A DNA stretch of 64,000 bases from Tupaia tana (lineage: Eukaryota; Chordata; Mammalia; Scandentia; Tupaiidae): positions 44,746,568 to 44,810,567 of the forward strand of contig JAKSZU010000020.1 in NCBI GenBank assembly GCA_026018925.1. The letters run 5' to 3'. Below the pieces are notes generated by a model, which was given only the letters and a program-made list of their open reading frames with translations, was not told the DNA's origin and made no database searches. The first letter of the stretch is position 1; every line of letters starts with the position of its first letter. Position numbers and translations under genes: made by a program. Positions 12,201 through 24,200 of this stretch are shown here, in pieces.

Positions 12201-15200
12201 CTCAAACTAAATCCAAACATCAATGTGTGATAACACATAACATGCTCCTATGTAAATATCCATGTATATTGAGAAATAGTATGAAAAGAGAGATGGAAAC
12301 ATCTGATTGTTATAGATATTTAAGAGTGTATAATTTAGGATGTTTAATGTAAGATGTATTTAATATAGTTATTAATTTAAAACATTTTTGTATACTTTCT
12401 TTTTTTACAGAATGATCTTTACTTTATCAAGAAGTCAAACAGTAAAAATTGTGATGAAAAACAGTCCCTTATGACCAAGATAAATGAACTAAGCCTTTTC
12501 ATTGACAGATCAGAGAAAGAACTTAATAAAGCCAAAGATTATAAACAGGTGCAATAAAATTATATGCATATGTAGATTGAAAACCATATGTTTTCATGTT
12601 AATTGTAGAAAAATTTTGAAATATAGCAAATTATGAACAAGAAGGTAAGTCCTTATACTCACTGTGACCTAAGAACACTAATTTTTATTTATGTTATTTT
12701 ATTTTTTAAAGAATTATTTAATTTTATTAATTATTATTTTTTTTAACATTTTGCTATAGGGCATGCATGCTCACCAGAGAAAGACAGAGAGAGAGGGGGA
12801 GGGAAAATCAGAAAGCCACCAAGTCTGGAAGTCAAACCGCAGTTAGCCCTGTGGGGGAAGTCCAGCAACCTTAACCAACACAACATCTGCTGGCCCCTCA
12901 TTCTAGTCTTTTAAAGAAAACTGGCCTTATATATTGTATTTAAAATTTTTATTTGTTTATTTATTAAAAAAATTTTTTATAGAGACCAGCAGTTAGTGTA
13001 ATGACTATGTTGCTGGACTCCCACGTAGTCGACTGCGGTTTGAGTCCTGGACCCAGTGGCTTAAACTCACGCCGGGCGTGTGTGCATGCGTGCCCAAGAT
13101 CCCGAGAGGAGAATGGAGGAGAAGGGATTGCGGCGTGGCCATCCCCCCTGGGGAGTGATTTCTCACTTTCTTTCTCTCTGTCTCTCTCTGCCTGGCGAGC
13201 GCACGCGCCCTATAGCAAAAACCTCTCCAAAAAAAAGAAAAAAAATTTTTTCTTATATATATTCAATCACATTGTTTAGCTTACAAAATGAATCTTTCAA
13301 TATGTGAATATTTCTCCCCAGCCCAGTTGATAAAATATCTCCAACAGATAACACCACACCTCCCCATCCGGTTGGTGCTCTGCCTCCGTATCCCTCCTCC
13401 AAATGTCCTTTGTTAGGCCCTACTCCTCCCCACACACCACATTTGGCATTCACACCTATCTCTTGTGTTTGTACCTTTAGTCAGTTTCAGTCATAGAGTG
13501 CAGACACTCGGTATATATTAAGTGAGGACATACAACGTCTCTCCTTCATAGCCTGGCTTGCTTCACTCAGTAGTAAATCTTCCATATTCTTCCACTTTCT
13601 GTCAGAAGTCAGGGTTTTGTTGGTTTTTATGGCCGAATAATATTCCATAGAGTATATGTGCCAAAGTTTTTCAATCCTTTCATTCTTACGGGGGCATTTG
13701 GGTTGGTTCCATGTCTTAGCAGTCGTGAATAGTGCTGCAGTAAACATCGATGTGCAAGCACTTTTCCAATGAAAAATTCTTCTGTCCTTTGGGTAGATAC
13801 CAAGGAGCGGGATTGCTGGATCATATGGTAGTTCTATTTGTAGATTTTTGAGGAATCTCCATATTGTTCTCCACAGTGGCCGGACCAATTTACATTGCCA
13901 CCAGCAGTGTAAGAGAGTTCCCTTTTCATCACCACACCAACCCCCCCCACCCCACCCCACCCCGCAGCACTTATCTTTTTTTTTTTTTTTTGGAGAGGTT
14001 TTTGCTATAGGGCACTGTGTGCTCGCCAGACAGACAGAGAGGGACAGAGAGAAAGAAAGCGAGGAATCACACCCCAGGGGGGATGGCCATGCCGCAATCT
14101 CTTCTCCATTCTCCTCTTGGGATCTTGGGCACGCACGCACACGCACCTGGTGTGAGTTTTAAGCCACAGGGTCTGGGATGCGAACCGCGGTCGACTACGT
14201 GGGAGTCCAGCGACATAACCATTACGCTGACTGCTGGTCCCTTTTTTTTTTATCTTAGACATTCTGACTAGGGTTAGTTGGTACCTCTTTGTTGTTTTGA
14301 TCTGCATTTCCCTTACAATGAGGGATGTTGAGCATTTTTTCATAAGCCTTTTGGCTATTCGTATGTCATCTTTAGAGAGTGTTTTTTTCAACCCCTTATC
14401 TCATCTTTTGATAGGGTTGATCATCTTTTTTCCAAACAGAGGCTTGAGTTCCTGTGTATTCTGGTTATCAGTTGCTTATCTGATACATGATTAACAAAAA
14501 TATTTCCCCTTCTGAGGGCTGTCGATTCACACTAATTACTATGTCTTTTGCCATGCAGAAACTTCTTAGTCTGATGTAATCCCACTTGTCTATTTTGGGG
14601 ATGATCGACTGTGCTTTGGGGGTTTTATTTAAGAAGTCTTTCCCTACACCCATGTCTCCCAGAGTTTCCCCAGTGTTTTCCAGGAGCAGTTTTATAGTTT
14701 GAGGTCTTAGATTTTGGTCCTTGGTCCACCTTAACTTGATTTTTGTCAACAGTGAAAGGTAGGGGTTCAGATTCATCTTTCTGCAGCACCATTCATCTTT
14801 TTCCAGCACCATTTGCTGAAGAGGTTTTCCTTTTCCCACTGGATTGACTGGTAGCCCTTGTCAAAAATCAGTTGACTGTATGTTTGGGAATTTATTTCCG
14901 GGGACTCTATTCTGTTCTATTGGTCCACGTGTCAGTTTCTGTGGCAGTACCATTCTGTTTTAATTACCACAGCTTTGTAGTGTATTTTTTAGTCAGTGAG
15001 TGAGATGCCACCCACTCCATTCTTCTTGTGTAGAATTGCTTTGGCAATGCGGGGTCTTTTATGATTCCAGACAAATGTTATGATTGTGTTTTCTAGATCC
15101 GTGAAGAATGTGTATGGTACTTTGATTGGCATTGCATTAAATAAGTAGGTTATTTTGGGTAGCATTGCCAGTGTAATTATATTAATTCTTCCAATCCAGG

Positions 15201-18200
15201 AACATGGGATGTCCTTCCACTTTTTGTGTCATTTTCAATTTCATTTTTTAGCTTCTCATAGTTTTCCTTGTGGATGTCTTTAACTTCTTTGGTTAGATTT
15301 ATCCCTAAGCATCTTATACTTTTTGTGGCTGTGGTAAATGGAATAACTTTTTTCAGTTCTATTTCAGTCTGCCTGTTATTCTGATATAGAAATGCTATAG
15401 ATTTCTGTATATTGATTTTATATCCTGCAGCTTTACTGTAATCATTTATTACTTCCAGTAATTTTTCCATGGAGACCATTGGGTCTTCTATGTAATCGAT
15501 CATGTCATCTGCGAATAGAGAGAGTTTCACCTCTTCTTTTCCTATTCAAATACCTTTTTTTTTCCCCCTCTTTTCTGATTGTGTTGGCGAGAACTTCCAG
15601 TACTATATTAAAAAGAAGTGGAGAGGGACCAGTAGTTAGTGTAATGGCTATGTCGCTGGACTCCCACGTATTCAACCGCGGTTCGTGTCCCAGACCTGGT
15701 GGCTTAAAACTCATGCCGGGCGCATCTGCGTGCGTGCCCAAGATCCCGAGAGGAGAATGGAGGAGAAGGGATTGCGGTGTGGCCATGCACCCTGGGTGGG
15801 ATGCGGTTACACTACAGTCCCTTTTGCTTCATTTCTCTATCCTGTCAGAACTTTGGACATGTATGTACACATACCCAATGTGTTTTTTTAAGCCAGTGGG
15901 TATGAGACTTGAACTGTGGTTAATCCCATGGGATCTAATTCCAGCCATATAGTAAACACTATAGGGCTGGCCTTAGGAGCTTTATATTTTTTAACTGTTT
16001 TGTAAAAGATTTTCATTTGTAAAATTGTTATCTCTATCACAATATTGCCAATATTTTCCCCATTTAAATTTAAATTTTTATTCAATGTTTTTGACATACA
16101 ACCTTTTTAAAAATTGGGTCTTTACATTTTTTTCCCTTTACAATTTTTATGTTTAGAAATTTTGTGACACTAAAATTAGACAGATGTTCACTATTTCTAG
16201 CAGTTGCACCAGTTTCATCTTGTATTTGTTTTATTCATTCATTTGGAATGTATTTTTGGTATATGTGAGATATGAAATAGTAAATTTTTATATTCTGGAG
16301 TGTTTCAGTATTTCCATTCTGAAAATTGACCTATTCATGTACTCTTTTGTCACTTTCCTACTCATAACTGAATTACTTTAAAATAAAATTTTATTTACAC
16401 CCTATTTTTGTGAGATTAGAGTGTAAAAATGTCTATCTGTAGGACTTTATATGAATGGATCCTTTTCTGGGTATCTGAAGTTTAAATTTTAGCCATGTTT
16501 TCTTCCTTTTGTTCTTTAGTAAGGCTTGAACTTGAAATTAAATAATAAAAAATGATTTGGGGGACCAGCAGATGGCATAATAGTTATGTTGCTGGACTCC
16601 TACCTAGTCAACTGCAGTTCAAGTCTCGGACCTGGAGCCTTAAAATTCTTGCTGGGTGTGTGGGCATGTGTGCCCAAGAGCCAGAGAGGAGAATGGAGGA
16701 GAAGGGATTGTGGCATGGCCAGCCCTCCTGACGGGTGATTTCTCGCTTTTTGTCTGTCTTTCTGGTGAGTGCATGCACTCTATAGCAAAAATCTCTTTCT
16801 CTTTAAAAAAAAAAAAAAAAAAAAAAAAGATTTCGAGTAGCCGTAAAAATCTTTTTAAAATGAGTTTCTTCCTCCTCTCTCTTCTTTGTGTGTATGTATA
16901 GCTGTGTGTGTGAAAGAGAAAGAGTACTGTATCCTTGACAAGGTCTCAGTATAGTTCTAGCCTTCTAGACAGCCAGAATCATGGGTGTACCCATGGGCAT
17001 GCCCAACATATTTAGTTCAACCCAGGATCTCAACCTCGGGCATTACCACATGATTCCCAGTATTATGAAGCAGTACCCTTTTTCTGCCTGCACTGCTGTA
17101 GCTGGGCCATAAATCTTTTTCTTAAGAAAAAACTTAATTACTACTCTGAGCAATCTGAGCAATTTAAATTTAGCTCTAGTTCATATGTTAATCAATGGTC
17201 AGATTATAAAAAGGTATATTTTTAAGTTTGACTTTTATGTCAATGTAGTAATTTAGTTTGGGTATAAGATGAAATTATTTCAATATTTGATCATTTTGTT
17301 ATGATAGGATTTGATGATAGAGGATAATCTTTTAAAACTTCAAGTGAAACGTACTCGAGAAATGCTTCATAGTAAGGCAGAAGAAGTTCTTTCCTTGGAA
17401 AAAAGAAAACAGCAGCTATACACAGCTATGGAAGAGCGGACTGAAGAAATTAAAGTTCACAAAACAATGCTTGCGTCACAAATAAGATACGTTGATCAGC
17501 AAAGACAAAACATAAGGTAATTATTAAACTTTTAAGACATAGCTTAAGAATTTTGAAAAAAGTAGAGGCAAAGCATTAATGGGACAAAGAAATGTGATAT
17601 TATCTGTTGAAGATAATTTTACAGTTTTATCAACTGGACTAGGGAGAAATGTTCACATGTTGAAATATTCACTTTGTAAGCTAAATAATGTGATTGAATT
17701 TATAAAAGAAAATGAAATAAAAAAATAAATTTAAAAAATAAAAAAATAAAAAAAGGTTTTGAAAAAAAGTAAGTAATATTTGTCACATATTTTGTATATA
17801 TTTGGATCTTGTTTGGTAATATTTTTATACAGTTTTTACATATATATGTTTTCGTATATACAAGTGACCCACAGTTCTCCTTGCTCTATTGCCCTTGTCA
17901 GGTTGTTAGATTATGAGGACTATCTCTGCCTTCATAAAGGGAGTTATGTATATTTCTTTTTTTTTGAGATATTTTTGCTATAGGGCGAATGCACTCTCCA
18001 GAAAGACAGAGACAGAGAGACAGAAAGTGAGAAATCACCCCCCAGGGGAGATGGCCATGCCACAGTCCCTTCTCCTCCATTCTCCTCTTGGGATCTTGGG
18101 CATGTGCACACACGTGCCTGGCATGAGTTTAAGCCACTGGGTCCAGGACTTGAACTGCAGTTGACTACATAGTCCAGCAATATAGCTATTACGCCACCTG

Positions 18201-21200
18201 CTGCTCCCTATATATATATTTTTTAACTAAAAAAAAATAATTGTTTTATTTATTTTTAAAATTTGCTATGTTATGTGCAGTCACCAGAGAGAGAGATGTA
18301 AGGAAAGTGAGAAGGTGAGCCTCGAGGTTTGGGACTTGACTGCAGTTAGCCATGTGGGAGTCCAACACCTTAACCATCATGCCACCTGCTGGCCTCAAAT
18401 TCTGTATTTCTTTCTTTCTTTCCTTTTTTTAAAGAGATTTTTGCCTTTGGGCTCATGAGCTCACTGGAGAGAGAGACAGAGACAGGGAGAGGGAGAATGA
18501 GAAATCACTCCTCGGGGGGATGGCCATGCTGTAATTTCTTCCCCTCCATTCTCCTCCTGGGATCTTGGGCATGCATGCACATGTGCCCGGTGTGATTTTC
18601 AAGTCACTGGGTCTCGGACTCTTAACTGTGGTTGGCCATATGGGAGTTCTGCAATGTAACCGCTGTGCCATCTGCTGCCCCCGAGTATATTTCTTAATAC
18701 TCTGGATAAGTTTGTGAAAGAGTATAATTATATCTTTCCTGAATTTTCAGAGACCTCATAGGTAAAGCTATTAAGAGCCTGGAATTTTTTATGGGGAAAG
18801 ATTCTCAACTATTAGTTGAATTTATTTATTGGTCGTAGGACAATACAGATTTTGTATTTCTTCTTGATTCAATTTTAGTAAGTGATAGTTCTCCTTGGGA
18901 GGGAACATTCATTTTATCCAAACTTTCTACGTCATAGCTATAAAATTGTTTGTAATATCATTTTATCACTAAATAGCTATAGTATCTCTTTTTTCCTTCC
19001 TGATATTGGTTATTAGCACCTTCTCTTTTTTGAGTCAGATAATCTTACTAGAAGTTAATCAGTTTTATTAGCATTTGAAAAGAATCAGTTCATGTTTATC
19101 TTTCCTTCTGTTTGTTTATTCATTATTTCATTAGTTTCTGACTTCATCTTTACTATTTTTCCACTGTTTTTTCCCCTAAATTCTTGAGATCGATGTTCAA
19201 CTTATTTTCAGGTTTGAAGGCAAAACAAAAACAGCAACAATATTATTTGTATATTTATCAAACCATCATATATTCAAGTAGTTAACATATTCATCAGCCC
19301 ACAGTTTTCTTGTGCCCCATTGTAATTTCTTCTTCCAGACTTTGCCCATGTTTTTCTCTCCATACAACTACTGATTTGCTTTTTATCCTTTAGATTACAT
19401 TTTCAAGAGTTTTAATTAAACGGAATCTAGTAATAGGTGCTCTCTCCCTCTCTCTTTTTTTTTTTAGGTTTTGCTATAGAGCACATGTACACATCAGAAA
19501 GAGATAGAGACAGAGAGAGAATGAGAAATCACCCTTCAGGTGGAATGGCCATGCTGTACTCCCTTTACCTCCATTTTCCTCTTGAAATTTTGGACATGCA
19601 TGTACCTGGGGTGATTTTCAAGTTGCCAGGACCAGGATTCAAAATGCCTCAAAATGTGAGCCATGTGTGATCCAACTGCTTTAACCTCCATGCCACTTTC
19701 TGACTCAGTTTTCTGGCTTTATTTATTCAGCATAATTATTTGCTGTTCATTCACATTGTATGTATCAGTAATAATTTCTTTTTAAAAATTTGACAGAGGG
19801 TGCATATGAGAGAGAGAAAGAGAAAGAAAGTGAGAAAACACTCACCCTTGGGGGATGGTCATGCCTCAATCCTTTTTCCTCCATTTTGCCTTCCTTTTTG
19901 AATTTTGGGCATACGTGCATGCACATGCTCCTATTGTGTTTCTCAGTGCGTTGGATCTGGGGCTGTAACTGTACAGTTGACCATGTGTAACCCAACCCCC
20001 TTAACCACCATGCCACAAGCTGGCTCAGTATATTCCTTATTATCCAGGGTTGGTGTACCTTTTCTGTAAGGGCTAGAATAGTGAATATTATAGTTCTCTG
20101 CAAGTTATATGATTTTTGTTTCAGTAATTAAACTCTGCCGTTGTAGAGTGAAAGCAGCCTTAGACAATGTGTCATAAATGAGCTTGGCTGTGTCTCAATA
20201 AAACTTTATGGACACTGAAAGTTGAATTTCATATAACTTTTATTTTTTAAATGTAATTTTTTTCAGTGATTTAAAAATGCAAAAGCCATTCTTTGTGTGT
20301 CATATAGAAACTGGTGGTAGGTAGGATTCTTTGCTGACCTCTGCTTTTAATTGCTGAATTGTAATAATCCGTTGTGTGTGTTTAGCCCAGTTTGTTTATA
20401 TGTTTACCTGCTGAGGGATGTTTGAGTTGTTCCAGTTTTTAAGTTATGAAAGTAGCTAGTCTTGGTATGACTGTATGCTTTATTTGCACTTGGGTAAATA
20501 CCTAGCAGTGGAATTGTTAGAGCATGTGGTAGGTATATATTTAGCTTTTCATACAACAATAATTGTCATGTATTTATTCTTCCTGTCTTTTCTGCCTTTT
20601 ATTGGTTTTACTCAATTTTATTTTCTCTTTTTTCCTCTTTGTTTGGAAGGTATATATTGTTCTTTTAGTTATTTTGTTGGTTATTCTTGATTCAAAAGAC
20701 ACTTTTGACCAGCAGGTGGTATGGAGGTTGGGGCTGTTAGATCCCATAGGGCCAGCTCGATTGTTTGAGTCCCAAATGTGGTGCTTGAAAAGCATGCTGG
20801 GTACGTGTGCATGCATGCCCAGAATTCTTGAGAAGAGTGGAAAAGAGGGGATTGTGGCATGGCCATTGCCATCACATGGTGCTGTCTCACTTTTCTTCTC
20901 TGACAGGTGCGCACACTCTATAGCAAACTAAAAAAAAAAAAAAGAAAAAGAAAAGAAACTTTAATCTTTTTTTCTATGAATATTGAGATTAGTTAGCTCC
21001 TATTCTTTTTTCCTTAAAAAAAAAGACTTTTAGAACCCTTCACTTCTACTTTTTTGTTCTTCATCTTTCATGTATTATTAAAGTCACTGATTAAAGTTTT
21101 TGGGGTTCTGAGAGGAAATTTTCGTTTCTTTTATTGAGGAGTCCTTGAAACATTTTAAAGTTTTATGTTGTTATTTCTTGTTTTTGTTTTTGTTTTTATT

Positions 21201-24200
21201 TTAAGAGAGATTTTTGCTATAGGGGATGTGCATTCGCCAGAGAGACAAAGAGATGGAAAGCGAGAAATCACTTCCCCTCCTAGGAGGGATGGCCATGCTG
21301 CAGTCCCGTCTCCTTCATCCTCCTGTCAGGATTTTAGGCACGCAGGCACACACACCTGGCATGAGTTTCAAGCCGCTGGGTCCAGTAATCTACCAGTCTG
21401 CCATGTGGGAGTCCAGCAACGTAACCATTACACCATCTACTGGCCCTTATTTCTTGTTTTTAATATTATGTCACTTTTTTTTTTTTTTAATTGTCAGTGA
21501 GTACCTATACTGTCAGAGAGAGAGAAAGAAAGAAAAACTCCCCAGTCGGTTACGATCATACCATAGTCCTTTTTCTTACATTTATCCATCCAGTCAGGAT
21601 TTTGGACACACATGCACATGTGCCTCATGTATTTCTCAAGCCACTGGGACTGAGATTTAAACCTTGAGGTCAGCCATATGGGATCTGACTGCCTTGACTA
21701 CTAGGCCTTAGAGTCAGCCTACAGTTACTTTTTTTTTCAAAAGAGGTTTTTACCTTAGAATGTGTGTGCTCACCAGAGAGAGAGAGACAGACACAATGAG
21801 AGGAAAAGTGAGAAATCATCCCCTGTGGGGATAGCCACATGGCAGTCCCTCCTCTGTTCTCCCAGAATCCTGGGCATGCATGCACACTAGCCCAGTGTGA
21901 TTTTCAAGCTATCAGGTCCGGGCCTCAGACCATGGTTTGGCCATGTGGAACTCTAGCAATGTAATTGCTATGCTGTCTGTGGTCCCTGAGGTTCTTTTTT
22001 TTAAAAAATGTTTATTTCTTCAATGAATGAGAGAGACAAAGAGACAGCACACCTAACAGGATCTTGATGCCACAATATACCCTCAACTAACCCTGGATCA
22101 TAGTTATGTACATGCTGGGCATACTCAGGGAGGTCTCTGTGTGTTCATCTGGAGCTTTCCCACGTGGGTCAGTCTTGCAGAGAGTGCATTTTACCATGGC
22201 ACCACTGTGTTGTCCCTGTCTTCTGTGATCCTTAAGTTATACTCTCCCCAGTAATCAACTCCTCTTCTCTGTCTCCCTATTCTCCTCCTTCCTACCTAAC
22301 CTCCTTACCCTTTCACCATCTCTCCAGATTACTAATTGAATATTTATTCTTCATTGCTATTACATTGAAAAGGAGACTTTATTTGCAAGCATTATCATTC
22401 TTTCATTGGTCCATTCTTTTCAAAGCAGCCCATATTGTTTTATGAGTGTTTTTTTTGTTTGTTTGTTTGTTTTGAGAGGTTCTTTTGTTATAGGGCACGT
22501 GCGAGAGACAGAGAGACAGGAAGCAAGAAATCACCCCCCCGGGGGAGTGGCCACACCGCAGTCCCTTCTCCTCCATTCTCCTCTTGGAATCCTGGGCACA
22601 CATGCACACGCAACCCAGCATGCGTTTAACCCACTGGGCCCAAGACTCAAACCACGGTCGACTACATGGGAATCCACTGACATAGCCATTATGCCAACTG
22701 ATGGTCCCGTTTTATGAGTGTTTTTAGAGTTAGTATCATCTCATCTTTTAGACAACACTAATAAAAAGACTTTTACAGTTCTTTTATATTCTATACATTA
22801 TCTGTGTTTCTCCCAGAGTCTATTTTTTCGCTCATTTTTTCATTTATACTATTAGCTTTCTTAAATATATGATGGACTATAGCTTTCTATTAATATTTAT
22901 TAATAAATTCTTAATGAGTAATCAGTGGAGGGTCAGCTGTGTGGTGTAGCAGTAGTGTGCTAGTCAAGTGAGGCCAGGGCCCATCTGGCAACTATAGTTT
23001 GAATCCCTAGCCCGGTTCACCTGAAACACATGCAAGTGTTATATGTTATTTACTTTGAGCTGTGAAGGCTTTATTTTATTTTTAAATAGAACTTGCCTGT
23101 CTTTTTATTTACTTCAGCTATTAAAGAAGCCTGGAATTATCTCATGTCTTTCTAAACTCTCTCTAGCTCCAACATACATGCTGGAAAGTCTGGTAATTTT
23201 AGTTTATCATTGGGGTACCATTTGGCATTACCATTCCTGCCAACACCTTTATACATATTGAAGGATTGGTCCAGATGTTCTGTAGATAATCCTCTTATTA
23301 ACTACCATACTCTGTGGTGGATGTTCTTCTCTATTCCCCTCCCTCTCCATGTTCTCCTCTCTCGCTTTCTCACATGTATGCACACATGCTCTATGTTGGG
23401 TAAAAAAATGGAAAATTAAAAAAGAAAGATTTTTATATGTGAAAATAACTATCAAAAATACTGTCAGTATTTTCCCCAATATTTTTATTCAGTGTTTTTG
23501 AAATAAAGCCTTTCTAATATAATTTTTTATTTCAGTTTCTTTTATACATTCAATAACATATGTCACTTAGCTTGCAAAGTGAATATTCCAACATGTATAC
23601 ATTTCTCAACAGTCCAGTTTAGAATACTATACATGTAATCTTCAACAAATAATAACCCATTTCTTTGTCCTGTAAATGCCTTGCCATTCTACTTTTCTTA
23701 ATGTCTTTCCTTAAACTCTCCTTCACCCATATTCTTCCCACACTGTATCTGGTATTTATAACCATTTCCTTGTTTCTATATCCTTTAGTTGTTCAGTTTT
23801 GGCTATAGATTGTGGACACCTGGTATATATTAAGTGAAGACATACAATGTCTCTCCTTCATAGCCTGGCTTGCTTCCTTCAGCAGTAAATTTTCCATATT
23901 CATCCACTTTCTGTCAAAAGCCAGGGTCTTGTTGTTTTTTATGACTGAGAAGTATTTCATAGAGTATATGTGCCATACTTTTCAATGCATTCATGTTTTT
24001 ATGGGCATTTGGGTTAGTTCCATGTCGTAGAAGTTGTGAATAATGCTGCAATAAACATCGATGTGCAAGCACTTTTCTGATTAAGAATTCTTCTATCTTT
24101 GGGTAGATACCCAGGAGTGGGATTGCTGGATCATATGATAGTTCTATTTGTAGACTTTGAGGAATCTCCAAATTGTTCTCCACAGTGGCTGGACCAGTTT

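Noticed and set aside
16900-17110. Possible second 7SL/B1-like repeat
   Set aside because: Only loose similarity to B1/Alu (GACAAGGTCTCAGTATAG); not enough to call.
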